Assembly (NCBI RefSeq): GCF_000238355.1
Contig: NZ_AHCA01000002.1
Coordinates: 496,001 to 560,000, forward strand
Origin: Pseudoalteromonas haloplanktis ATCC 14393
GTDB lineage: Bacteria; Pseudomonadota; Gammaproteobacteria; Enterobacterales; Alteromonadaceae
Reading direction: 5' to 3'
Length of the DNA: 64,000 nt
Each line of letters begins with the position of its first letter. The stretch's first letter is position 1. This document shows, in pieces, positions 8,438 through 16,303 of this stretch. The notes under the pieces are model-generated. The model ran no database searches. It was not told the DNA's origin and saw only the letters and a program-made list of their open reading frames with translations. Position numbers and translations under genes: made by a program.

Positions 8438-9145
8438 ATGATATTTAAAAACTTTGTCACAAGGCATAAATGTTGCTTGTTTCTCTTTAGTCTCTTATTT
8501 CCTGTATTAACTAAATTGAAAAAGAACACACTTACTTTATCATCAGTCACCAAGCAAGCAGCCCACACTAAATTAAAGGTGCTACTGGCAGAAAAAAACC
8601 AAGCAAAAGCAACGGTTTTGATGAATGTATTAAGTAATGATCACTATGATATTTTTCATATTGCCCATTCTGGCATGCCTTTACTCAAAGATGTAGAGCA
8701 ACTTGATCCTGACATTATCATAATCGATATTGAATCACCTGATCGCGACATGCTTGAAAACCTAAACCAAATATCACAATTTGCCCCCAAGCCCATTGTG
8801 GTTTTTTCTGAACATCAAAATCCTAGCACCACAATAAATCAATTGGTTAAATCAGGTGTGAGTGCCTATGTTATTGGTGAAGTAAGCCATCAACGCGTGC
8901 GGTCAATTATCGATGTAGCGATCGCTCGTTTTGCCGTATTTCAAGATCTAAAGCAAGAACTCGCTGCCACAAAGCAAAAATTATCGAGTCAAAAAAACAT
9001 TGAAAAAGCAAAGCTCTGGTTGATGGAAAACAAACAATTGTCTGAAACCCAGGCCTATCATTTCATTCGAAAAACAGCGATGGACAATAGTCAAAAAATG
9101 GATGATGTCGCTAGAAATATTTTATCTGTTGCCAGCATTCTTTAG
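8438..9145 (+). CDS. nasT: NasT-like ANTAR-domain transcription antiterminator
   Basis: A response-regulator-like protein with an N-terminal receiver (LKVLLAEKNQAK at 46-57, candidate phospho-acceptor Asp97 in IIIIDIESP) and a C-terminal ANTAR RNA-binding domain (AKLWLMENKQLSETQAYHFIRKTAMD, about 191-216). NasT binds paired hexaloop hairpins in nitrate-assimilation leader RNAs and prevents termination, and NasS sequesters it when nitrate is absent. It lies 9 bases ahead of nasS. As read from the ATG at 8438 it has 235 residues, about 40 more than is usual before the receiver, and no ribosome binding site is evident. The TTG at 8516 would give 209 residues and may be the true start. Confidence 0.88.
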   Translation: MIFKNFVTRHKCCLFLFSLLFPVLTKLKKNTLTLSSVTKQAAHTKLKVLLAEKNQAKATVLMNVLSNDHYDIFHIAHSGMPLLKDVEQLDPDIIIIDIESPDRDMLENLNQISQFAPKPIVVFSEHQNPSTTINQLVKSGVSAYVIGEVSHQRVRSIIDVAIARFAVFQDLKQELAATKQKLSSQKNIEKAKLWLMENKQLSETQAYHFIRKTAMDNSQKMDDVARNILSVASIL

Positions 9146-9154
9146 AGAACCAAA

Positions 9155-10216
9155 ATGATTTCTAATATTGAAAAAAAAGAGTTAACCCTCGGTTTTATGC
9201 CCTTAACAGATAGCGCCCCAGTTGTTGTTGCTTATGAGATGGGCTTTTTTGCTAAATGGGGACTTACAGTTACTTTATCTAAACAAAACTCATGGGCCTC
9301 ATTACGAGACAAGCTACACACAGGTGTTATTGACGCAGCCCAAATGCTTGCCCCTATGCCAATAGCAAGCAACCTTGGTCTATACGGAGAGCGCTCAACG
9401 GTTATAACACCACTGATATTAAGTCGAAATGGTAACGGCATAACCATTTCCAGTTCATTGTATAATAAAATCCTCGCACAACATCAAGTAACTCAGTTAC
9501 CTATGCCATTCGAGGCCAATATTCTCAAGCATGAAATAGCTCAAAGAGCACTGATAAATGAAAAACTAACTTTTGCTGTCGTTTTTCCTTACAGCTGTCA
9601 TTATTATCAACTGACAGACTGGCTTAAACGTAGTGACATAGCAGTATCTGAAATTAATTTGCTGATAGTACCACCATCAAATATGGTGCCATCTTTGCAA
9701 TCTGGTGATTTAGATGGTTTTTGTGTAGGAGGACCATGGAATGCCAAAGCTGTAAGAGAAGCCGTAGGTGTTACAGGCGTAACATCGGCAGATTTATTAC
9801 AAGATATCCCCGAAAAAGTACTCGGCCTAATGGCAAGCTGGCAACAACAATACCCAAATACCACCAACGCATTGATCTGCGCTTTATATGAAGCCTGCCA
9901 ATGGCTAGAAAGCATCCCCAATCGTTTTGAAGCTGCCCGACTTTTAACTCGCGCTAAGTATTTAGATACTCCAATCGATGTGATCGCCCCTTCCTTACTA
10001 GGCAGTTGCTTAACGTTTAATAATCATCCCCCCCGCTTAGTGCCAAGTTATAACCAATTTTCGGACTTAAACAATACTGATTTTAATGCACCAGAGTCAC
10101 ACTACGGGGAGAAAATTGCTGACATGATGTTAAACAATGGCCATATCAATCCTGAGCAACGAGCCCAGTTAGATATTGCGACTATTTATCGCAAAGACCT
10201 TTTTCAGCACAAATAA
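9155..10216 (+). CDS. nasS: NasS-like cytoplasmic nitrate/nitrite sensor
   Basis: A 353-residue protein of the NrtA/CmpA solute-binding fold that lacks a signal peptide, the hallmark of NasS. It begins directly with the domain (ELTLGFMPLTDSAPVVVAYEMGFFAKWGL) and carries GDLDGFCVGGPWNAKAV and PNTTNALICALYEA, both also found in the exported NrtA encoded next. NasS holds NasT inactive in a complex without nitrate or nitrite and releases it on ligand binding. It follows nasT by 9 bases and surely shares its transcript. The exported paralogue NrtA matches it along most of its length, for example [23 protein letters not shown]. Confidence 0.88.
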   Translation: MISNIEKKELTLGFMPLTDSAPVVVAYEMGFFAKWGLTVTLSKQNSWASLRDKLHTGVIDAAQMLAPMPIASNLGLYGERSTVITPLILSRNGNGITISSSLYNKILAQHQVTQLPMPFEANILKHEIAQRALINEKLTFAVVFPYSCHYYQLTDWLKRSDIAVSEINLLIVPPSNMVPSLQSGDLDGFCVGGPWNAKAVREAVGVTGVTSADLLQDIPEKVLGLMASWQQQYPNTTNALICALYEACQWLESIPNRFEAARLLTRAKYLDTPIDVIAPSLLGSCLTFNNHPPRLVPSYNQFSDLNNTDFNAPESHYGEKIADMMLNNGHINPEQRAQLDIATIYRKDLFQHK

Positions 10217-10246
10217 AGCCGTTTAATACCCCTTAACTATGGCCTG

Positions 10247-10273
10247 CTCTGTGCAAGATATTTTCGCGCAGAG
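10247..10273 (+). terminator. Stem-loop after nasS
   Basis: CTCTGTGC and GCGCAGAG pair (one G-U) around an 11-base loop, 30 bases after the nasS stop. No T-run follows, so it is either a weak terminator or a transcript 3'-end stabiliser. The possibility that it is a protein-binding site in the nrt promoter region cannot be excluded. Confidence 0.35.
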
Positions 10274-10309
10274 TATCAATAACCAAATTAACTTGCAGAC
10301 TTTCAAAAA

Positions 10310-10316
10310 TGCACCA
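10310..10316 (+). promoter_or_regulatory. Possible NtrC half-site upstream of nrtA
   Basis: TGCACCA matches the half-site of the NtrC consensus (TGCACCA-N5-TGGTGCA) and lies about 110 bases upstream of the sigma-54-like promoter, a usual activator distance. The second half (ATGCA) is poor, so this is tentative. Confidence 0.3.
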
Positions 10317-10422
10317 GCTTAATGCAAACCATTCCCCTTAATGAATCATAATTCAAAATTACAACGAGTAAATCATCCCACGTAAAAACATAACATACTG
10401 TATAGATTAAATATTTTAAAAA

Positions 10423-10438
10423 TGGCATACACTATGCT
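10423..10438 (+). promoter_or_regulatory. Sigma-54 (RpoN) type promoter for the nrt operon
   Basis: TGGCATACACTATGCT matches the -24/-12 consensus (TGGCAC-N5-TTGCW): the invariant GG and GC are present with exactly 10 bases between them. It predicts transcription starting near 10449, which makes a leader of about 190 bases before nrtA. Sigma-54 and NtrC control together with ANTAR antitermination is the known arrangement of the Klebsiella nasF operon, so the site agrees well with its context. Confidence 0.65.
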
Positions 10439-10460
10439 TTATCCAAGTAAATGATGTTTA

Positions 10461-10622
10461 TGTTAATGAGGCCAACAGCGGTTTTATTAACAGCTTAATA
10501 AACTAATTTAAAAAACTTATTCCGTTAAAACTAATCGCACTGCAAAGCCGTAGTCATTTTTAGTTTGGCATAGTAGCCCACAGCAATTCAGATTTATCTG
10601 CGTTGCTGTGGGCTTTTTTTTT
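10461..10622 (+). promoter_or_regulatory. nas/nrt leader: ANTAR-type hairpins and intrinsic terminator
   Basis: Three elements follow the predicted start. First, 10461-10492 folds into a 13-bp stem (with G-U pairs) closed by the hexaloop AACAGC. Second, 10539-10554 (ACUGC/GUAGU) closes the hexaloop AAAGCC, and 10567-10578 (GGC/GCC) closes the hexaloop AUAGUA; both loops have A at position 1 and G at position 4, the pattern of paired ANTAR targets. Third, a strong terminator: AGCCCACAGCAA (10575-10586) pairs with TTGCTGTGGGCT (10603-10614) and runs into nine T. The second hexaloop overlaps the terminator's 5' arm, so NasT binding would preclude the terminator. The terminator is clear; the hexaloop pairing is my manual fold. 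Confidence 0.75.
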
Positions 10623-10636
10623 ATTTGGAGAAAAGT

Positions 10637-12034
10637 ATGTTGAAAATACGCTTAAAAAAGAAATGCAAAAAATTATGCCACGCTGTGATAGCGGGTATTT
10701 GCATATCAGGCTCATTACTCACCACATCTTTACTGGCTGCTGAGTTAGGTTACCCCGAAAAAGAAGAGTTAACATTTGGCTTTATAAAATTAACCGACAT
10801 GGCCCCCATCGCTATCGCTTACGAAAAAGGCTTTTTTGAAGACGAAGGCTTATACGTCACCATTGAAGCACAAGCGAACTGGAAAGTACTCCTTGATGGT
10901 GTTATTGATGGCCGACTAGACGGCGCGCACATGCTTGCCGGGCAACCCATAGCAGCCACCATTGGATATGGTACAAAAGCCGAGATAATTACCCCCTTCT
11001 CAATGGATTTAAATGGTAACGCGATTACCGTCTCCAATGAAATATGGGCACAAATGAAAGGTAATATTCCCAAGCAAGCTGACGGTAAACCCGTTCATCC
11101 AATCAAAGCCGATGCGCTAAAACCCGTAGTAGAAAAATACCTAGATGCAGGTAAACCTTTCAATATGGGCATGGTTTTTCCTGTGTCAACGCATAACTAT
11201 GAACTTCGTTACTGGTTAGCGGCAGGCAATATTCACCCTGGATTCTATGCGCCTCATAAAGGTGATACCTCTGGTAAAATTAACGCACAAGCTCTGCTAT
11301 CAGTAACCCCTCCTCCGCAAATGCCCGCAACCATGGAAGCCGGTACTATTTATGGCTACTGCGTGGGCGAACCTTGGAACCAACAAGCTGTCTTTAAAGG
11401 TATCGGTGTACCAGTGGTTACTGACTATGAAATTTGGAAAAATAACCCTGAAAAAGTATTTGGTATTACTAAAGCTTTTTCTGAAAAGTACCCAAATACC
11501 ACCATCCGCTTAACCCGCGCACTCATTCGTGCAGCAAAATGGTTAGACGAAAACGACAATGCTAACCGCCCCGAAGCTGTAAAAATATTATCACAATCTA
11601 ACTATGTTGGCGCTGACCGCGAAGTCATCGCAAACAGCATGACAGGTACATTTGAATACGAAAAAGGCGATAAACGCGCAGTACCTGACTTCAACGTCTT
11701 CTTTCGCTACAACGCAACCTACCCGTATTACTCTGATGCTATCTGGTATTTAACCCAAATGCGTCGCTGGGGGCAAATCAGCGAAGACAAGCCAGACAGT
11801 TGGTACAAAGATGTTGCAGCAAAAGTATACCGTCCAGATATTTACATGGCAGCAGCACAATCGTTAGTTGCAGACAAACTGTTATTAAAAAGCGATTTTG
11901 CAGATCTCGTTGATGAAGATGGCTATCGCGAGCCGCAAAAACACTTTATCGACAATATTGTTTACGACGGGACAACACCAAACGACTACATCAATAAATT
12001 CAAGATAGGCTTAAAAGCAGGTGACAAGCTTTAA
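10637..12034 (+). CDS. nrtA: Nitrate ABC transporter, periplasmic substrate-binding protein
   Basis: A 465-residue NrtA/NasF-type binding protein. It starts with a basic segment ([12 protein letters not shown]) and a hydrophobic core ending near SLLAAELG, a typical Sec signal peptide. The binding domain follows ([28 protein letters not shown]; later [15 protein letters not shown] and [20 protein letters not shown]). It should deliver nitrate, and perhaps nitrite or cyanate, to the permease encoded next. The ATG at 10637 follows GGAG by six bases; a TTG four codons upstream is a weaker alternative. It is the first gene behind the leader terminator and is therefore NasT-dependent. Confidence 0.92.
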   Translation: MLKIRLKKKCKKLCHAVIAGICISGSLLTTSLLAAELGYPEKEELTFGFIKLTDMAPIAIAYEKGFFEDEGLYVTIEAQANWKVLLDGVIDGRLDGAHMLAGQPIAATIGYGTKAEIITPFSMDLNGNAITVSNEIWAQMKGNIPKQADGKPVHPIKADALKPVVEKYLDAGKPFNMGMVFPVSTHNYELRYWLAAGNIHPGFYAPHKGDTSGKINAQALLSVTPPPQMPATMEAGTIYGYCVGEPWNQQAVFKGIGVPVVTDYEIWKNNPEKVFGITKAFSEKYPNTTIRLTRALIRAAKWLDENDNANRPEAVKILSQSNYVGADREVIANSMTGTFEYEKGDKRAVPDFNVFFRYNATYPYYSDAIWYLTQMRRWGQISEDKPDSWYKDVAAKVYRPDIYMAAAQSLVADKLLLKSDFADLVDEDGYREPQKHFIDNIVYDGTTPNDYINKFKIGLKAGDKL

Positions 12035-12092
12035 CCTTTTTATCTAATAAATAACAGTAATGCACAGCTTAGCAGTGCATTAAGGAACGATC

Positions 12093-13091
12093 ATGACAGC
12101 GATATTGAGCAAAAAAATAGTGGGGAGTCAACCCATGACTATTAAGGGTCTTTTTACTGCATTTTTTACCACAAAGGCAAAAGCAATAATTCTACCGACA
12201 GTCGGTATTATATGCTTTTTATTATTTTGGTCACTCACAGCCAGCAGCATCGATACCTCATTAGGTAAGTTCCCTGGGCCAAGTTCAGTTGCAACACAAA
12301 TAAGTAACTTGATTAATGAACATAATACTGAGCGCGAAAAAGAAGCTGCATTTTATTTACGCCAAGAACAAAGAAATGAAGCGCGGATGGCAAAAGATCC
12401 AAGCTACGAGCCAAAAATACGTGCTTATACCGGTAAAGAAACATTTTTAGATCAAATAATAACAAGTTTACTCACTGTATTAAGTGGCTTTTTATTAGCC
12501 GCAATAATAGCCATACCATTAGGTATTGCGATTGGTTTAAGTAAAAACCTTAACATGGCAATCAACCCTATTATTCAAATTTTTAAGCCCGTTTCTCCCT
12601 TAGCTTGGCTACCTCTGGTGACCATGGTCGTCAGTGCTTTGTATGTATCACCAGAGCCTTTATTTGCCAAATCATTCATCAACTCCTTGATCACTGTAAC
12701 GTTGTGTAGCATCTGGCCAATGGTTATTAACACTTCGTTTGGTGTTGCATCAATGAACCAAGATTGGGTCAACGTAAGTAAAGTGTTAAGCCTGCCAAGA
12801 TTAGTACATATTCAAAAAATTGTTATTCCTGCTTCTATCCCAGCCATTTTTACCGGTATGAGAATGTCATTAGGTGTTGCCTGGATGGTTTTAATTGCCG
12901 CCGAAATGCTGGCACAAAACCCAGGACTTGGGAAATTTGTATGGGACGAATTTCAAAACGGCAGTTCACAATCACTCAGCCGTATTATGACAGCCGTCAT
13001 TGTGATTGGTCTGATTGGCTTCATGCTAGATCGCACTATGTTACAGCTGCAAAAAAAGCTCTCTTGGGACAAATCAAGCGCGCAACGTTAG
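12093..13091 (+). CDS. nrtB: Nitrate ABC transporter permease
   Basis: A 332-residue inner-membrane permease of the NrtB/TauC/SsuC family. A first hydrophobic helix (about 33-53) is followed by a polar stretch rich in Glu, Arg and Lys (about 75-112), then a BPD_transp_1 domain with five or so helices. The coupling-loop region includes the segment PRLVHIQKIVIPASIPAIFTG, as expected for contact with the ATPase. AAGGA precedes the ATG at 12093; a second in-frame ATG at residue 15 is possible. It lies 58 bases after nrtA and 23 before nrtD. Confidence 0.9.
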   Translation: MTAILSKKIVGSQPMTIKGLFTAFFTTKAKAIILPTVGIICFLLFWSLTASSIDTSLGKFPGPSSVATQISNLINEHNTEREKEAAFYLRQEQRNEARMAKDPSYEPKIRAYTGKETFLDQIITSLLTVLSGFLLAAIIAIPLGIAIGLSKNLNMAINPIIQIFKPVSPLAWLPLVTMVVSALYVSPEPLFAKSFINSLITVTLCSIWPMVINTSFGVASMNQDWVNVSKVLSLPRLVHIQKIVIPASIPAIFTGMRMSLGVAWMVLIAAEMLAQNPGLGKFVWDEFQNGSSQSLSRIMTAVIVIGLIGFMLDRTMLQLQKKLSWDKSSAQR

Positions 13092-13114
13092 CCACTAAAT
13101 TCTGAGGAAATAAA

Positions 13115-13954
13115 ATGAGTATAATTTTAGATATCAGCAAAGTAGACATGGTTTTTCCCACACCAAAGGGAGACTTCACCGCATTAAAAGGGGTTGATTT
13201 ACAGATCAAAAAAGGCGAGTTCATCTCTTTAATCGGTCACTCTGGGTGTGGTAAATCAACGGTACTAAATATTGTTGCCTGCTTACATAAAGCCACCAAA
13301 GGCGGCGTGTTATTAAACAACAAAGAAGTGACTGAGCCCGGCCCTGAGCGAGCTGTTGTATTTCAAAACCATTCATTATTACCTTGGCTCACATGCTATG
13401 AAAATATAGAGCTGGCTGTAAAACGTGTTTTCAAAAATGAAATGTCTCCAGCCCAAATGACGCAATGGATTGAACACAACCTAAATTTAGTACACATGGA
13501 TCATGCCAAAGATAAGCGCCCAGACGAAATATCGGGGGGTATGAAACAGCGGATCGGTATAGCAAGAGCCCTTGCAATGAAACCCGAAGTACTCTTAATG
13601 GACGAACCATTTGGGGCCTTAGACGCATTAACCCGCGCGCACATGCAAGACTCACTAATGGAAATTCAGCAAAAGCTCAATAATACCGTGATCATGATCA
13701 CTCATGACGTTGACGAAGCCGTTTTATTATCTGATCGCATCGTTATGATGACCAATGGTCCTGCGGCAACAATTGGCGAAATATTAGAGGTAAATTTACC
13801 ACACCCAAGAGACCGCTTAGCCTTGGCCGAAAACCCAGAATATAACCGTCTGCGCTCTGCTGTATTAACTTTCTTGTATGAAAAACAAAGAAAAATAGAA
13901 GTGATACCAACATCAACAGCAACCCCTAAGCAAAAACAATCTGATGTTGCCTAA
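13115..13954 (+). CDS. nrtD: Nitrate ABC transporter ATP-binding protein
   Basis: A 279-residue ABC ATPase that drives the NrtAB importer from the cytosolic face. Walker A is GHSGCGKST at 41-49, the signature is SGGMKQR at 140-146, Walker B is VLLMDEP at 159-165, and the switch histidine lies in MITHDVDEA. It has the single-domain form (NrtD/NasD) and not the NrtC form with a fused binding domain. GAGG precedes the ATG at 13115. The symbols nrtC, nasD and nrtD are all used for such genes. Confidence 0.92.
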   Translation: MSIILDISKVDMVFPTPKGDFTALKGVDLQIKKGEFISLIGHSGCGKSTVLNIVACLHKATKGGVLLNNKEVTEPGPERAVVFQNHSLLPWLTCYENIELAVKRVFKNEMSPAQMTQWIEHNLNLVHMDHAKDKRPDEISGGMKQRIGIARALAMKPEVLLMDEPFGALDALTRAHMQDSLMEIQQKLNNTVIMITHDVDEAVLLSDRIVMMTNGPAATIGEILEVNLPHPRDRLALAENPEYNRLRSAVLTFLYEKQRKIEVIPTSTATPKQKQSDVA

Positions 13955-13993
13955 GAGCTAAAAAATAAAACATAAAAATTCTAAGGGAAAAAC

Positions 13994-15172
13994 ATGACAT
14001 TTCGAGCAAAACTATCAAAAGTAACCACCTTACTATTATTAACTGGCACAACGGCAACGACTTACGCCAATACGCAATCAAAAACAACCCTCGACTTCAA
14101 CATACGTTATGAAGGGGTACAGCAAGACAACATCTTAAAAGACGCATCAGCTTTAACAATAAGTACACGCTTAAATTATACCAGCGCCGACTACCAAGGT
14201 TTTTCTGGGGTAATTGAGTTTGAAGATTCACGACAGCTCGCAGGGGTTAATAATTATAACGATGCCATCGGCAACAACCTGCTTTATTCAGTTATCGCCG
14301 ATCCAGAAACCACAGAGCTTGACCAAGCATTGTTACAATATAAATCAGACAAACTCACCGCTAAAGTAGGCCGCCAAATTATTGCCCTAGACAATCAACG
14401 CTATGTGGGCCATGTTGGCTGGCGCCAAGATAGGCAAACTTTTGATGCCGCAACCCTTAATTACACTGCAACCAGCAAAATAAACACAAGTTATAGCTAC
14501 ATAAACAAACGTAACCGTATATTTGCTGAAGAAAAAGATCTGCATTCCAATGATCACCTGTTACATATAAATTATAAAACAGAGTTAGGACTACTCACCG
14601 GCTATAGCTACCTATTAGAAGTCGATGAAGGCACACCAAATAGCTTAGATACCTACGGACTAAGCTTCAAAGGTAAAAAAGATAACTTTGCCTATTTAGC
14701 TGAATATGCAAGTCAAGAAGCTAACGACAATGGCAGTGATCACACAGCAGATTATATTGCCCTTGAAGGCGCCTATAGCTTTAACACTGTGACTGTAAAG
14801 TTAGGCGGCGAAGTTCTCGGCAGTGATAATGCTCTATATAGTTTTTCAACCCCCTTGGCAACTTTGCATAAATTCAACGGCTGGGCAGACCAATTTTTAA
14901 CGACACCAAAGGAAGGTTTAGTCGATTTATACGCCTCCGTTTCAGGGAAAGTCCTCGGTGGTGCTTGGTCATTGGTTTATCATGATTACAGTGCAGACGA
15001 AGCAACACCAACAGTTGATAATTTAGGAAGTGAAATTAACGCTGTATTTACTAGAAAATTTGCGAAAAACCTAACCGTAGGTATTAAATATGCCGCCTAT
15101 TCGGCAGGAGATGTTGGTGCTGGTAAAGTAGATACTGATAAAATTTGGTTGTGGCTGGGCGCTAAATTTTAA
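13994..15172 (+). CDS. Outer-membrane porin-like beta-barrel protein in the nrt operon
   Basis: A 392-residue protein with a Sec signal peptide (cleavage likely after TTYA near residue 25) and alternating amphipathic strands through to a C-terminal Phe (WLWLGAKF), the signature of an outer-membrane beta-barrel. Segments such as LTAKVGRQIIALDNQRYVGHVGWRQDRQTFDA resemble alginate-export/OprD-type porins. It lies 39 bases after nrtD with GGG AAA as a weak ribosome binding site and no terminator between, so it is probably the last gene of the operon. I infer that it admits nitrate or another small anion across the outer membrane. An AT-rich hairpin (15184-15204) follows but is a poor terminator. 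Confidence 0.78.
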   Translation: MTFRAKLSKVTTLLLLTGTTATTYANTQSKTTLDFNIRYEGVQQDNILKDASALTISTRLNYTSADYQGFSGVIEFEDSRQLAGVNNYNDAIGNNLLYSVIADPETTELDQALLQYKSDKLTAKVGRQIIALDNQRYVGHVGWRQDRQTFDAATLNYTATSKINTSYSYINKRNRIFAEEKDLHSNDHLLHINYKTELGLLTGYSYLLEVDEGTPNSLDTYGLSFKGKKDNFAYLAEYASQEANDNGSDHTADYIALEGAYSFNTVTVKLGGEVLGSDNALYSFSTPLATLHKFNGWADQFLTTPKEGLVDLYASVSGKVLGGAWSLVYHDYSADEATPTVDNLGSEINAVFTRKFAKNLTVGIKYAAYSAGDVGAGKVDTDKIWLWLGAKF

Positions 15173-15288
15173 TACCGTGTGTATTAAATAAGTAGCCTAT
15201 TTAAGCTTATGAACTACTTGGTGTATAAATTATCATAATCGGGTTTAGTGGCTACGCTCGGTAAAGTGAAGAAGATAAAAAGGCAATA

Positions 15289-15354
15289 AGGACAAGGCAT
15301 ATATTTTTGCTATTTTGCTTCTTAGTGAATGTTGCAAAAAATTGTGCCTGTCCT
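15289..15354. repeat. RAYT-type repeat pair in inverted orientation, without a transposase
   Basis: AGGACAAGGCAT (15289-15300, one base inserted relative to the other copies) and TGCCTGTCCT (15345-15354) face each other across about 44 bases. These are the same two motifs that flank the intact transposase at 7-8 kb. The arrangement is that of a small REP-doublet or miniature element that could be mobilised in trans. The rest of 15173-15372 holds nothing I recognise. Confidence 0.5.
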
Positions 15355-15372
15355 ATTTTATAATTTAATTTA

Positions 15373-15435
15373 TAAAAACGGTCAAAAAAAACACTGGTAA
15401 CTCTTGATAGAGTTAGGCTCATATATGTGATGTGA
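15373..15435. repeat. Flanking repeat X, copy 1 (3' side of the SnoaL-like gene)
   Basis: This stretch is about 80% identical, by eye, to 16239-16303, which lies at the same place relative to the next small gene. It contains AACTCT-TGAT-AGAGTT (perfect hairpin) and GTTAGGC at 15412-15418, which happens to fit the integron attC core GTTRRRY. The second copy departs from that core (GTTAAGGC), so an attC identity is not established. Confidence 0.5.
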
Positions 15436-15436
15436 A

Positions 15437-15904
15437 CTATTGCCCGTATCTACGAATTACAGATACCTTACCATCTTCAAGCTCTAAAACATCTAAAACT
15501 TCTTTGCTATAACTAAACTCTGAACCGTCAGAACGTAAGCCTTTTGCAGAGAACGCATGTTTAAGGGCTACCACGTTATAACCAACGATATACTCTATTA
15601 TTTTACCTTTGTATTCTGTATGTACACCTAAATAACGAGACATTCCTTTACGCATTAATTCTTTGCCGTCTGGCTCTCTAGAGTCATCAGGCGCATTTGG
15701 AAAATGTTGGTTACCAACATCATCAGTTAATAGTGACAAATACTGTTCTAAATCATCTTTAGATGCATTAGGTTTTTGTGTGTTTGTCATAGCTTGATGA
15801 TAATTTTTAACAAAGTTATCGTAATCAAATTCATCGCTACTGGCTAAAGTCGCTGTTGAAATAACAGAAATTAAGATAGTTAAAATTGATAAACATTTTT
15901 TCAT
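15437..15904 (-). CDS. Exported SnoaL/NTF2-like protein
   Basis: A 155-residue protein with a Sec signal peptide (about 21 residues, ending TLASS). The mature part reads like an NTF2/SnoaL-fold protein: an N-terminal helix (FDYDNFVKNYHQAMTNTQ), then LEQYLSLLTDDVGNQHFPNAP, a cone-closing strand pair (KGKIIEYIVGYNVVALKHAFSAKGLRSDG) and a terminal strand DVLELEDGKVSVIRRYGQ. The fold serves as an enzyme or ligand-binding domain in many contexts, so function is open. AAGGAG precedes the ATG. Both sides carry the repeats that also flank the unrelated gene at 16280-16681, which suggests that it moved or duplicated as a cassette-like unit. Confidence 0.7.
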   Translation of the reverse strand: MKKCLSILTILISVISTATLASSDEFDYDNFVKNYHQAMTNTQKPNASKDDLEQYLSLLTDDVGNQHFPNAPDDSREPDGKELMRKGMSRYLGVHTEYKGKIIEYIVGYNVVALKHAFSAKGLRSDGSEFSYSKEVLDVLELEDGKVSVIRRYGQ

Positions 15905-15925
15905 TGGTACTCCTTGCCTTAAATT

Positions 15926-16113
15926 ACTCGTTTTTAATTTATTTTTATTGGTGCATTAACCATAGCCGAGTTCCTATTTTGATTCAATCGACAACTGACT
16001 TGAAAAACTCCGGTATTAGCCTTCAAGTTCATTCTCATTTACTGCTCATTCCCTTCTCTTTGTGCAAAAGATCTTTAATTGAATTATTCACAAAGAGGTT
16101 AAGAGACGCTGCG
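15926..16113. repeat. Flanking repeat Y, copy 1
   Basis: Two blocks, 15926-16001 (76 bases, identical to 16714-16789) and 16014-16113 (100 bases, three mismatches by eye against 16924-17023), joined by 12 bases. The second block holds a palindrome: CTCTTTGTG (16056-16064) pairs with CACAAAGAG (16089-16097), with further outer pairing. A 108-codon open frame across this copy is absent from the other copy and is not believed. The segment 16114-16238 shows no recognisable feature. Confidence 0.8.
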
Positions 16114-16238
16114 CTTAAGAGGAAAATAAACAAATGCAGTGCTAGTAATGTAAGCTACTTACTTAACAACCACATCGACAGACGAAGTAAACGAATTTGC
16201 TTATTGAATTAGAGTTAATTTTGAACTGACCGTCAATT

Positions 16239-16303
16239 TAAAAAACGCTCAAAAAGAATACTAGTGCCTATTGACAGAGTTAAGGCTCATATGTGTTAGG
16301 TGC
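16239..16303. repeat. Flanking repeat X, copy 2 (3' side of the SecDF-P1-like gene)
   Basis: This resembles 15373-15435: ACGCTCAAAAAGAATACTAG and GACAGAGTTAAGGCTCATAT align with the first copy with scattered differences. It overlaps the end of the small gene at 16280. TAGGTGCAAA near 16299 is matched by the inverted TTTGCACCTA near 16688, just upstream of that gene's start, so the gene also has its own short inverted flanks. Confidence 0.5.

Noticed and set aside
8356..8568. 70-codon minus-strand open frame over the nasT start
   Set aside because: Opposite the nasT coding start, with low-complexity content and no homology signal; taken as a shadow.
15412..15418. GTTAGGC as an integron attC core
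   Set aside because: The second copy of the repeat lacks a matching core, the paired boxes expected of attC were not found, and no integrase gene is in the window. Kept only as a hint within the cassette finding.
15886..16212. 108-codon plus-strand open frame
   Set aside because: It crosses repeat Y copy 1, is not kept open in copy 2, overlaps the start of the SnoaL-like gene and has no ribosome binding site or family match.
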